The notes under the pieces were generated by a model, which saw only the letters and a list, made by a program, of their open reading frames with translations, was not told where the DNA came from and searched no databases. Position numbers and translations under genes: made by a program. A stretch of 64,000 nt of DNA from Trichomonas vaginalis G3 (taxonomy: Eukaryota > Parabasalia > Trichomonadida > Trichomonadidae), in assembly GCF_026262505.1 (NCBI RefSeq), contig NC_067206.1, positions 27,481,896 through 27,545,895 on the forward strand, in the 5' to 3' direction. Of the stretch, positions 52,198-60,813 are shown in pieces (the stretch's first letter is position 1; each line of letters opens with the position of its first letter).

Positions 52198-52860
52198 TTA
52201 CTCACAATATTTTTGTACAAAACGACCCCAAACTTTTAACCTCTCTTCTGCAGCTTCTAATGCTATCTTAGCGAGTTCATATTCTCTAAATTCTCTCTTT
52301 AAATCTTCTTGTTCCCATTGGTCTAGTTCGTATGGAGAGTCTCTATAACCAGAACATATCTCATGTTCATGTTCTATTTGTTTTAAACGCATTTTTCTAA
52401 CTTCTTGTTCGAACAAAGGTTTAGCATTCTCTGCTGTATCTTCGAGTTCTTCTTCATCTAATTTCTCATGAACTTTCTTGTCTATGGAGTCCAGAATTTT
52501 TCCAACTGCTATGCAATATTTTGGAGAAGCCCACATTGCTATATAGTTTACAAGTCTTGGGTCTACATACGTTCCTCTAACCTGCTTGATTTCATCGGGA
52601 ATTCCTGCATTAACATTGTATAAAAAGCACCCGCCGGAATTCCGGCGGGTGGTATATTCTTCACAAAATGCCTTAAAATACTCTTCCCAGGACTTATTTT
52701 CCAACAACTTTCTAAAGTCTTTCCTAAACTGCTGACACATATTTGTTGCATTTATATAACCATCCTTGTCTCTACGTAAGACTTCAATACCGTTGTAAGT
52801 GCCTTTTGTGAATGTTTCGCCATTAGATTTGTTCGTGAACGTTTTTGCTTCGACTGTCAT
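52198..52860 (-). CDS. KilA-N domain protein 2, 220 residues
   Basis: Open throughout. KilA-N signatures are DGYINATNMCQQFRKDFRKL (about 34-53) and YVDPRLVNYIAMWASPKYC (about 96-114), followed by a Glu-rich helical C-terminal half with a conserved-looking DSPYELDQWEQEDLKREFRE. KilA-N proteins bind DNA and are found in poxviruses, other large DNA viruses and phages. Between the two signatures about 18 residues (CEEYTTRRNSGGCFLYN) are encoded by a 55-bp palindromic repeat unit (52617-52671), read in frame. The upstream region has the GTCGGACATTCG direct repeats. Confidence 0.8.
   Translation of the reverse strand: MTVEAKTFTNKSNGETFTKGTYNGIEVLRRDKDGYINATNMCQQFRKDFRKLLENKSWEEYFKAFCEEYTTRRNSGGCFLYNVNAGIPDEIKQVRGTYVDPRLVNYIAMWASPKYCIAVGKILDSIDKKVHEKLDEEELEDTAENAKPLFEQEVRKMRLKQIEHEHEICSGYRDSPYELDQWEQEDLKREFREYELAKIALEAAEERLKVWGRFVQKYCE
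52617..52671 (+). repeat. 55-bp palindromic unit, copy 3, inside KilA-N gene 2
   Basis: TGTATAAAAAGCA, then the perfect palindrome CCCGCCGGAATTCCGGCGGG (extending to 24 bp, 52628-52651), then GGTATATTCTTCACAAAATG. Flanking DNA on either side is unrelated to that of the other copies, so the unit itself is the repeated object. Confidence 0.8.
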
Positions 52861-52899
52861 TTCAGTACGTACAATAAAAATAAAAAATATTTTTTGGTG

Positions 52900-52965
52900 G
52901 GACGTCGGACATTCGTTTGTGGCTTAACCGTCGGACATTCGTTTGTGGCTTAACCGTCGGACCAC
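52900..52965. repeat. GTCGGACATTCGTTTGTGGC direct repeats
   Basis: Two and a half tandem copies of a 25-bp unit upstream of KilA-N gene 2. A single copy of the same sequence lies at 48719-48737, at the edge of the minisatellite near KilA-N gene 1. It may be a shared upstream site of the two genes' region. Confidence 0.55.
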
Positions 52966-53039
52966 AACGATAAAAATCTCATTTTAACTCACTTTTTTTC
53001 TATCTTAAGGAAATTCATGAAAATTCACCTGTTGAATTT

Positions 53040-53094
53040 TGTATAAAAAGCAACCCGCGGAATTCCGCGGGTTGGTATATTCTTCACAAAATGC
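53040..53094 (+). repeat. 55-bp palindromic unit, copy 4
   Basis: Same ends as copy 3, but the palindrome core is CCCGCGGAATTCCGCGGG, again perfect (22 bp including AA/TT, 53052-53073). The change in one arm is matched in the other. It is followed by a second small hairpin, GAGCCACTTTTGGCTC, also found inverted near 51856. Confidence 0.8.
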
Positions 53095-53152
53095 TTGTTT
53101 TGAGGTTGAGCCACTTTTGGCTCCACCTCTTTTTTCAACCAAAACTCATTTT

Positions 53153-54010
53153 TCAATACTTTTTCAGCACTTTTCCGTAGTTGTATATGAAAGACAATTC
53201 GAGATAAAAGTCATAGTACAATGGTATTATATGCTGCACACCGTTTGTTGTGAACCAAACTTGAAAGTCAGAGAAACTGTTACTAGGTGGTTCGTAGAAT
53301 TTAGAAGCAAAGTCATAAAAGTCCTTACCGATACATAGAAAACTGTTGTTGCTTGAACTGAAACTTGCATGAAACATGACATTTTGAGGGTCAAACACGT
53401 TTCTATAAACTGTCAAATCTGCTGGTGGAAGTATAAATTTAAATGGACCATCTGGTGGCAATGGTTCGTTCTGGTTTAGTAACCGAAGAAATTGCGCCCA
53501 AGAACGTTTGTCTACTCCCCAATATAAAAACTCTGTATCTCTTGGAGGGTTAATTTCAATCTTTTGAAATGAAACTGTGGAGTTCATCTTGTCGTATTCT
53601 AGCTTCAGATAGTATGTTCCATTTAGTAAAGAGTGGTATTTTTCTTGAAATTCCCAGTAGTATTTGTTTTTGAGTTTGAAAGTCATTTAGAGTTTTTCAA
53701 GACTTTCGTCTGAACGAATTGTAAAGATTTTCATTTCATCAAATTTTTCTATTAGACCATCAGAACCTTTATACTGACCGTGAAAATATACTGCTAACAT
53801 AAACGCGTTAGTTCTATTTGAAAACAAAACTCTTCTAAATCCTATTGCCTTTGCATCTGAAGGACTTTGAAGCCAACGAATTGGATAGTCAAACCTGTAA
53901 GATCGGGATGAAATTTCTTCATCTGATATAGTCCTACCAGCATTTGTAAAGATATAGTCTAACGGTTTTGTATCTGCTACTTTTGTTCTTTGTTTTTCAA
54001 CCTGAAGCAT
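53153..54010 (-). pseudogene. Second penton-like protein of C, diverged paralogue (broken)
   Basis: It resembles the 282-residue protein at 59702-60550 along its length (KPLDYIFTNAGR for KPLDELFTNVGQ; FDYPIRWLQSPSDAKAIGFR; DFQVWFTTNGVQHIIPLY) but at clearly lower identity, so it is an old paralogue. It is broken. Having two versions in one element suggests either functional divergence or that C is a composite of two Mavericks. Confidence 0.65.
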
Positions 54011-54064
54011 TTTATATATGTAAAAATATACTGTTTTAAAAACGTTTTTACTTCATGCAATTTT

Positions 54065-56218
54065 TTATTTCATGCAATGTTTTATTTCTGTGCCGTCTTC
54101 AAGTATTCCCCAGTACTTCCTTTTCGATATTACATGAACTTCGGAAAATACCTTATCTAGCTTAAAAAAGCCCATCTTTTCACCGACCATTCCCATTTCA
54201 ATGAGTTTGTTGTACCCTTCTTCGTTCGTCATGAGTGCATCGATGTTCTCATAGTATACCACAATTTTGGATTTGACATCGGAGAAGAATTTGTTGTAGT
54301 TGTCAAGGACTGCTTTTGCGAACTGAGGGTAAGACCAATGTTCGACAATAGGTTTTACTGTGGTTACTAAGCCATTTTGACCTTCGGTGAACTCGTACTT
54401 CAAAACAAAAGGAGAAAACCTTTCAACAAAGTTGTCGACCTTCTCATAGTGTTTACTCTTCATCTTTTGAGGTTTCTTAATGGAATATCCCCATGTCGAA
54501 TTCATAAGCAATTTGAGTGTCATTGCAAGTTTGGGGTTTGAAGCTTTCCTAATATCATAGAGTTGTTGTATGACTTTTCCAACTGTATAGTTCCTTCCCG
54601 GGAACTCACCATCTTCGTTTGGAATTCCAGTCGGAATATATTGGACGAACCTCATGTACGCAGCGTTAAGGTCGACATAGTATATTTTTTCATATGAGTC
54701 GAACTTGTCGCAACCGATTGGTCCAGTTCGTGGAAATTCAAGTGAGTCTCTTATCTTTTGAGAAACTTCTCCTGTTATCTCATAAACATCGTCGAAGCAA
54801 CCTGTTTCATATAAAACCTTCTGACCTAACTCAGAAGCTCTCCAATACAATTTGACGTCGATTGGATGCCTCAATGGGAGTTTGTTTATAGCATCTTGAA
54901 GTTCTTGCAACCTCATTGGAAGTTCTTCTGGTTCAGGTTGGTATCCGAACAATCCAACTCCTTTTGGAACTTTGTACTTCTTTTGTGCTATAACTTTGTC
55001 TGGAACAACTTTTGGTCTTACCAACAATGAAAAGTTTGTTTCGTCTTTTGGTACAAAAGTTTCTGTCAGCTTGTCATCTGGAATTGGTTCCAACAAGCCT
55101 TTCTCGAAAAGAATGTTAACAGCTCTGACAATGTTGCACTTGCCTTTTCCGAACAATGGGTTTGTAAGACTTTCGTTCAACATGAAGTGGTTGTGGACAA
55201 TTACAATCTTCAACCATGGTAAGTCTTTGTCAACAACATAGTCGTCATGTGAAGAACCTTTCTCAGTCGGAATGTTGACTCGGATATTCACATTTGCCAA
55301 CGGTGCAACTTTTGACAATTGACCTCTAAGAATGTACCTTGTTTTCACACATGACTCAAGATACTTCATCTTCTCATCTGTAACAAGACCAGAGTTCCTG
55401 AGACATGTAAGAATACAAGGTTCATTGACAATTGTTTCAATTGAATTGTAAATTCCATACCTTGTCAGGTTAATGTCAGACTTATTTCTGAACGGGAAGT
55501 ATCCAGCATGTTGTCTGACTGCTTGAGGGTTAGGTTGGTACCATTCGAACTTCACGCTTGCAATTCCTTCAATTGCATTCAAAATGTCTGAGTCGGAGTC
55601 AAACATTTGTTCTCTCTTTGTAGTCTTGAAAGCGTCAAGAAGTTGTGCGGCTGTTGTGACATTGCCATGTGCATAGTAAATATGACCATCTAAATCTGTT
55701 ACGGTTAGTCTGAGATTGTGTCCTTTCTTATTTCCGTCTTGAATTGCAGCAAGTACTCCCATGAAGCCTTCTTTGTTCTTTCCTTCGTCAAAGTTTACTG
55801 TAAAGGTTCGACCAGAAGTAATTTTACTTCTAACTTCACGATACTTTTCATATGCATATCTTGTTCTTTCCATGGGAGCATGTGTGTCTTCACCCTTCCC
55901 TTTTTTCCTTCTCAAAGGATTCAATTGTTCGTCATGTTTCCAGTAGAATCTGGCAAAGCCGTCGTGTCCTTTAACTTGAGGCTCACTAACATCGAAAGGC
56001 ATGTCCATAAGACGTTCTTCTTCTAACCTCTCTAATCTGTTTGGATAATTTGCGCGTGCTGTTTCTAAGTCCATTTCGTAGCGAAGACCAGCCAGTTTGT
56101 CATAGACTTTTATGGGTCTTCCCTTCCTATATTTAAAATTCTTTGAAACTCTCCAACCATATCTTTCTAACTCTGCTTTTACTCTAGCAGATTTTCTATC
56201 CATTCTATATGGGGGCAT
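54065..56218 (-). CDS. Maverick protein-primed type DNA polymerase B (C copy)
   Basis: The open frame has 717 codons, starting MPPYRMDRKSARVKAELERY. The first 150 residues are basic and may hold the priming region. Polymerase motifs are motif A YYVDLNAAYMRF, motif B LKLLMNSTWGYS and a motif C-like YYENIDALMT. This B-family branch copies linear genomes from a protein primer, as in adenoviruses and phage phi29, using the terminal repeats as origins. The element as a whole counts as broken; this gene appears shorter than typical Maverick PolB. It is preceded by TTTTTATTTTTATAGAA. Confidence 0.85.
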   Translation of the reverse strand: MPPYRMDRKSARVKAELERYGWRVSKNFKYRKGRPIKVYDKLAGLRYEMDLETARANYPNRLERLEEERLMDMPFDVSEPQVKGHDGFARFYWKHDEQLNPLRRKKGKGEDTHAPMERTRYAYEKYREVRSKITSGRTFTVNFDEGKNKEGFMGVLAAIQDGNKKGHNLRLTVTDLDGHIYYAHGNVTTAAQLLDAFKTTKREQMFDSDSDILNAIEGIASVKFEWYQPNPQAVRQHAGYFPFRNKSDINLTRYGIYNSIETIVNEPCILTCLRNSGLVTDEKMKYLESCVKTRYILRGQLSKVAPLANVNIRVNIPTEKGSSHDDYVVDKDLPWLKIVIVHNHFMLNESLTNPLFGKGKCNIVRAVNILFEKGLLEPIPDDKLTETFVPKDETNFSLLVRPKVVPDKVIAQKKYKVPKGVGLFGYQPEPEELPMRLQELQDAINKLPLRHPIDVKLYWRASELGQKVLYETGCFDDVYEITGEVSQKIRDSLEFPRTGPIGCDKFDSYEKIYYVDLNAAYMRFVQYIPTGIPNEDGEFPGRNYTVGKVIQQLYDIRKASNPKLAMTLKLLMNSTWGYSIKKPQKMKSKHYEKVDNFVERFSPFVLKYEFTEGQNGLVTTVKPIVEHWSYPQFAKAVLDNYNKFFSDVKSKIVVYYENIDALMTNEEGYNKLIEMGMVGEKMGFFKLDKVFSEVHVISKRKYWGILEDGTEIKHCMK

Positions 56219-56248
56219 TTCTATAAAAATAAAAAAATGTTTTTTCCT

Positions 56249-56833
56249 TTACTTTACATAACCACTTGCTGCCATAAGTCTTTGACGCCAACCCATACCA
56301 GCTAATGAAGGTTGACTTGGTTTAGTATCCAGACTAACCTTTGGTTTTGGCTCCTCTTCAGTTTTTGGCTTCCCTTCTTCTATCTGTTTTTCGTCACTTT
56401 TTGGTTCCTTTGACTTTACCTCACTTGCTGGAATAGTTGTGTCGTCAACATCTTCATAAATGTCATATGCCATTTGTTTCTGTTTTCCTTTCAACTTTTT
56501 GTGTTTGTTGTAAAGTTTAGAATATTTCGACTCTAAGTCAATGAGATGTTCTATAATGAACTGTTGGTCAGTGAAGTAAACTTTTCCATCTGTTGTCTCG
56601 AAAGCTCCTTCAGACTTCAATATTTTATTTGTGAGAGTCTGTTTCTTTTTTGAGATACTTGCCGTTCCATTTTTATGAAAAGTGACTTTGTAGTTAGGGT
56701 TTGTATTTCCAGACCTGGCACTTTCTATTATTGAATTTTTCTCTTCATCTGTAAGTTCTTTGACAGGTTTTGACAATGGTTCTGAACTTTTTGTTTGTGG
56801 TGTCAAATCTACCGTTTCAACTTCTTCGGTCAT
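56249..56833 (-). CDS. MTEEV-type KDG-motif protein, 194 residues (C copy)
   Basis: The intact version of the gene also seen in A and B. Residues 1-25 are Thr/Ser/Pro-rich. Residues 28-66 hold EEKNSIIESARSGNTNPNYK and VTFHKNGTASISKKK, shared in pattern with the protein at 330-764. A helical middle (FIIEHLIDLESKYSKLYNKH) and an acidic tail rich in Lys/Glu/Pro follow, ending SLAGMGWRQRLMAASGYVK. It lies directly upstream of PolB on the same strand. It could be a small virion or DNA-associated protein; no family is recognised. Confidence 0.6.
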   Translation of the reverse strand: MTEEVETVDLTPQTKSSEPLSKPVKELTDEEKNSIIESARSGNTNPNYKVTFHKNGTASISKKKQTLTNKILKSEGAFETTDGKVYFTDQQFIIEHLIDLESKYSKLYNKHKKLKGKQKQMAYDIYEDVDDTTIPASEVKSKEPKSDEKQIEEGKPKTEEEPKPKVSLDTKPSQPSLAGMGWRQRLMAASGYVK

Positions 56834-56852
56834 TTCATCTCAGTAAAAAATT

Positions 56853-57005
56853 TTAGTTTGGTTTGTTTTCAACTGGTTGTTGAGGTTTTTTAAGTCGGTC
56901 TAAAACTTCCTGAGGTATAGGAAGAACTTGACAAACACGTTGTGTAACTGCTGGAAGCCGACAAAGCCATCTTGAACCCATTTGTCTCAAAGCTGTATTG
57001 TTCAT
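56853..57005 (-). CDS. MNNTAL-type mini-protein, 50 residues (C copy)
   Basis: It starts MNNTALRQMGSRWLCRLPAV and ends with a Pro/Gln/Asn-rich tail. The same frame is kept in B with a single-codon length difference, which supports coding. It is preceded by TTTTTTACTGAGATGAA, as is the next gene downstream. Function is unknown. Confidence 0.6.
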   Translation of the reverse strand: MNNTALRQMGSRWLCRLPAVTQRVCQVLPIPQEVLDRLKKPQQPVENKPN

Positions 57006-57024
57006 TTCATCTCAGTAAAAAATT

Positions 57025-57426
57025 TTACATTCCCCACGTTTGAGGCGGTTGAGGTTGGTTGTTGTTTACCCACTGTTGTGCATGGTTATATCCTCTGTTA
57101 AAGAATCTTTCACCTTGGTCCATATAGTGCCCTGCTTGGTTATAGTAGTCATTTGCTTTGTTATAGTAGTTTCCTGCTTGTCTTCCTACATTGTCCATCC
57201 ATCCTTGAACTTTTCCTCTTGTTTCAGGATTTGGAATAAGATTTGCTGCATCTCGTGCTACCTCCCAACCTTTCTGTACAGTTTGTATAATAGGTTGTGC
57301 TTTCTCTTTCAGTATACCTAATGTACTCAAAATCTTCCTTCCAATTCCAAATGCACCTCTGGCTAGTGTTCCCACTGCGGGTAAAAATCTGGATGCGACT
57401 CCTGCTAATGCGCCAAATAAACCCAT
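57025..57426 (-). CDS. MGLFG-type amphipathic protein, 133 residues (C copy)
   Basis: The intact version. An N-terminal amphipathic or weakly hydrophobic stretch (MGLFGALAGVASRFLPAVGT) is followed by two helices (KILSTLGILKEKAQPIIQTV). The Tyr/Asn/Gly-rich part has a repeated motif (NYYNKANDYYNQAGHYMDQG), and the tail is Pro/Gln-rich. The layout, a Gly-rich amphipathic start and a short tail, resembles small membrane-acting virion proteins such as adenovirus VI only in general style. It diverges from the integrase gene. Confidence 0.6.
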   Translation of the reverse strand: MGLFGALAGVASRFLPAVGTLARGAFGIGRKILSTLGILKEKAQPIIQTVQKGWEVARDAANLIPNPETRGKVQGWMDNVGRQAGNYYNKANDYYNQAGHYMDQGERFFNRGYNHAQQWVNNNQPQPPQTWGM

Positions 57427-57442
57427 TTCTTATGGGTTAAAA
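57427..57442. promoter_or_regulatory. 16-bp bidirectional spacer (C)
   Basis: TTCTTATGGGTTAAAA between the MGLFG gene and the integrase gene, unchanged from B. Confidence 0.45.
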
Positions 57443-58400
57443 ATGACGAATTCAAACAAGGACCCGTATGTTTCTAAGGCGACAAAGAAAGCACTCATGG
57501 TAAAAATCTTTAGTTCAACACCAAATGCTTGGTTTATGGATATCTTGGAAAACATTCCGAGGTATAGAGAAGATGGACCACCATACTGGCTAATATTTGT
57601 TGGTCAAAACACAAGATACTGTGAAGCCATACCATTATGGTCCAAAAATATTTTAGATGTGAAAACTGCTTTGACAATATTCGTTGACAAATACCATCCA
57701 ACAAAACTGACATCTGACTATGAAAGTTCTTTCAAATCAGACGATATTAAAAACTATCTGCGTTCAAAAAATGTAAACCAATATTTCATTGTCGACCAAA
57801 ACCATTCTGCTCTTGGTGTCATTGACAGTTGTATAAAAATCTTAAGAGACTTAAACCAACCACAAGGTGGTGAAGCAAATGAAATGTCATATGACGACAA
57901 ATAGACACTTCTCCATGGCAAAGATGAGACAAGTTTTAAATATTTACAATAGCCGTAAACAAAAAGGTTTGGGAAACCACTCCCCCGAAGAAATGAAAAA
58001 CAACCCCGACTTAGAGAAAGACTATATATTTAATAGTTTAGTCAAAAGAGACAAACAAGAAAGAATGCCGGGCTTCAAACTTAAGAAAGGTGACAAAGTA
58101 AAAATAGAAATACCTAAACGCGACCCATATGAAAATACTATTGACTATGACAACAATGGGAACTCGACAGGTACTCACATTCGTGTTCGTAAAAATAGAA
58201 GAAAGTATACAAGAGAATATTATGAAGTTTTAGGCAAACATGGCAAAATGTACACACTGCAAGCAGAAGATAAAACTACTATTGTCAGACCTCGTTTCAA
58301 ACTTGTTAAGGTTCAAGGTGGTATACTTTCAAAGACAGTTCCTAACAAATATAAGACAACTCCTGACGAATATGCTAAAGAAGTTGAAAATGACGACTAA
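57443..58400 (+). pseudogene. Maverick integrase (C copy, nearly whole)
   Basis: Same protein as the B copy, with WFMDILENIP, the LTSD motif and the basic C-terminal beta domain (MPGFKLKKGDKVKIEIPKRD). It inserts the element by joining its ends to host DNA with a 6-bp stagger, consistent with the TATAAA repeats at the borders. It is lightly broken. Confidence 0.85.
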
Positions 58401-59683
58401 GCATTTCTATACCATGCGTAAACTGTCATGTAAGGTGGCATGTAGTCTTTACTTTGTCCCGTTGTTTCTGCATATCCTGTAATGCGATGTGTATGGCTTC
58501 CTCCTCCCTCAGTGTTACTCCAGTAACAATTTATAGCAAACTTAACGTCGTCTTTAACATCATATCCTTTACCTTTTGTCATTCCTGTCCAATCCCAATA
58601 TCTATGCTTATGCCAACCTGCTTCAGCTGTAGTTAAATTTATGTAGTGACTGTGTGCAGGTAGGTTTTCACCTGAAATCGTTTTACTTCCACCTGTTTCC
58701 TTTGAAGAGTTTGCACAATACAAAAACCTGTCGACTATTTGAGTCCAAGTTCCGAGACCAAGTACTACTTCTGGTCTGGTAGAGTTCATTGACGTATAAA
58801 TAGAACCTATAGGATATACTGTTTGAAGTATTTCAGTCTTTAACGTTTGAAGCTCTGTTTTGTCAGCTTTCTTATCTAACTTTTCTTGAAGTTCATTTAC
58901 GTCAGAGATGCTATGTGTATGATGTTTTTGTGGGTATGTTCCTTCTGTCCATGCGAAAATATACTCTTTTGTTGCATCTACATATCCAGCTATCCATGTC
59001 GAGTCTGCTTTTGTATTCCTTAACTCTGTAACACCTTTCTCAAGCTCTTTCAACTGTTGTCCATCTTCCATTAAACCTCTGGTATGACTTGAAACCGTTT
59101 GTGTCAACATATCTACAGTTTCTTTGTCGGCTTTAAGGTCTAAACATCCTGAAACCCATCCTGTATCGGCTTTAGATTTTAAAGTCTTTGTTGTCCGTTC
59201 ATGGTACCATTCAACCCTTTCTTTAATTTCATTGTCTTTTTCATCCACATATTCCTTATCTGCCTTCTTCACTAACGCACTAGCCACATATGCTAACTCA
59301 TCGTCAACATATGTTTTGTCAGCTTTCTTTTCAACATCCTCTTTTGTTGCATATGTTGCATCTGCTCTGTCATGTTCTTCTTGAACTTTTTCAATGACAT
59401 ACTCTTTGTCAGCTTTGTTGTTAACATCTGCTTTCAAAAGAAGTTCATCTATAGGCTTCTCGTTTAAAGTTCTTTTTGTTGGATTTATACAAACAGTATG
59501 GTTCTTACTGTCTTGAAACAGAAACTCATCTGTCATTGGGTTTATCGTCAGTTTTAAGTTTCCTTCTTTCAATGACTCAGATATCTTAGAATAGTTTGAA
59601 AAGTTTGTTGTTCTTATTTAGAGCTTGCAAATGAGTTGTCGGTTGTGTTGTATCTCTCTCATAGACGCTGTTTCATTTGACAT
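58397..59683 (-). pseudogene. Phage-type fibre protein (C copy, nearly whole)
   Basis: The longest open fibre in the window, with over 390 codons in one frame. The N-terminal region is shared with A and B (LKLTINPMTDEFLFQDSKNH). The shaft has several KADKEYV and KADTGWVSGCLDLKADK units and a segment unique to C (VSSHTRGLMEDGQQLKELEK, AWTEGTYPQKHHTHSISDV). The C-terminal domain of about 125 residues has YPVGSIYTSMNST, GTWTQIVDRFLYC, LPAHSHYINL, GWHKHRYWDW and DYMPPYMTVYAWYRNA. That domain type ends phage fibres and baseplate proteins and usually contacts a receptor. It is lightly broken near its start. Confidence 0.75.
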
Positions 59684-59701
59684 TTTTATTCTAGATAAAA
59701 T
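59684..59701. promoter_or_regulatory. 18-bp bidirectional spacer (C)
   Basis: TTTTATTCTAGATAAAAT separates the fibre and penton-like ATGs; the exact inverse complement is found in A at 6806-6823. Confidence 0.5.
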
Positions 59702-60550
59702 ATGCTTTCAATAGAAAAAGAAAATTCAAGAGTTGCTACAACTAAACCATTAGATGAACTTTTTACGAATGTCGGTCAAAAGTTTGAGACAGAGACCGTA
59801 AAGCATGAAGGCTATCGTTTTGACTACCCACTAAGATGGTTAAGAGACCCATCCGTCACAAAAGCTGTTGGCTTTCGTAGAATGAAGTTCATTTCAGAAG
59901 CCATACATGGTTTCCCATTTACGGTCGGTTTTGAAGTTCGATACTATAACAAAGAAAAACGTACGTATGAGAAATTTGTACAGGGAAAACTTTTACAAGT
60001 TAGTTTGCTTGTAAACTTAGAAACAACTCTTCAAGCTTTTCAAGAAAAAATAAACGATATCTATCTCGAATATGCAAAACAGTACAACATTGACGAAGGA
60101 GAGTACCATCTCGATATTTTATATGACAGGAAAAATGCAACTGTTAAAATCAATAGAATAGAAGACCTTGGAGAAGACGTTTATATTTCTACAAAATATA
60201 ACAACTTGGCATGGTATAGATTTTTGAGGATGTTAAATCAGCCTGCAGAATATCCAGTACACCCGAACTTTTATGAAGTCGAAAACCCTAATGGAACATA
60301 TGAAAATGTTTTTGACCAAGATGCTATTATAGTTCATGCTTCATTTTCTGGTGCACAAAACTCTTTTTTATGCTTGGCAAATGACTTTTACGAAAAACCT
60401 ACAAAGCTATATGAACCACCGAGTGGAAGTATTTCAGACTTTCAAGTATGGTTTACAACAGATGGAAGAAAGAGAATAGTTCCATTATACCATGCGTTTT
60501 ACTTAGAACTTAGCTTCATATACAACTACTATCGAACGGTAAAAATATAA
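59702..60550 (+). CDS. Penton-like/minor capsid-like protein, 282 residues (C copy)
   Basis: Intact and nearly identical to the B copy; see there for features. The start MLSIEKENSRVATTKPLDEL follows the 18-bp shared spacer. The C-terminal region FYEKPTKLYEPPSGSISDF then VWFTTDGRKRIVPLY is the part best kept in the diverged paralogue at 53153-54010, so it is probably the structural core. Its stop is 2 bp from the stop of the opposing GRGIWNG gene. Confidence 0.65.
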   Translation: MLSIEKENSRVATTKPLDELFTNVGQKFETETVKHEGYRFDYPLRWLRDPSVTKAVGFRRMKFISEAIHGFPFTVGFEVRYYNKEKRTYEKFVQGKLLQVSLLVNLETTLQAFQEKINDIYLEYAKQYNIDEGEYHLDILYDRKNATVKINRIEDLGEDVYISTKYNNLAWYRFLRMLNQPAEYPVHPNFYEVENPNGTYENVFDQDAIIVHASFSGAQNSFLCLANDFYEKPTKLYEPPSGSISDFQVWFTTDGRKRIVPLYHAFYLELSFIYNYYRTVKI

Positions 60551-60552
60551 TT

Positions 60553-60795
60553 TTAATACGGTTGAGGTGTTGGATTTGGTTGCCAACTAGACTGTGGTGC
60601 AGGTTCAGGCTGTTGTATAACAGGAGCTTGTTCTTCTGGTTCAGGGTCTTTAGGTATAATACCAACGAACTGACCTACTCTTTTACCAATATTTTTGACT
60701 CCGTTCCATACTCCTCTTCCGACAGATTTTATTCCATTCCATATACCTCTTCCAACATTTCGAAAGAAGTTTCCTATTCTTCCAAAGAAACCCAT
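60553..60795 (-). CDS. GRGIWNG amphipathic protein, 80 residues (C copy)
   Basis: Intact. Two near-repeats, NVGRGIWNGIKSV and VGRGVWNGVKNIGKRVG, precede an acidic linker (PKDPEPEEQAP) and a Pro/Gln tail. One residue differs from the B copy. Basic amphipathic repeats followed by an acidic tail could allow masking and release of a membrane-active helix, which is a hypothesis. Confidence 0.6.
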   Translation of the reverse strand: MGFFGRIGNFFRNVGRGIWNGIKSVGRGVWNGVKNIGKRVGQFVGIIPKDPEPEEQAPVIQQPEPAPQSSWQPNPTPQPY

Positions 60796-60813
60796 TTTAC
60801 TATATGTAAAAAT

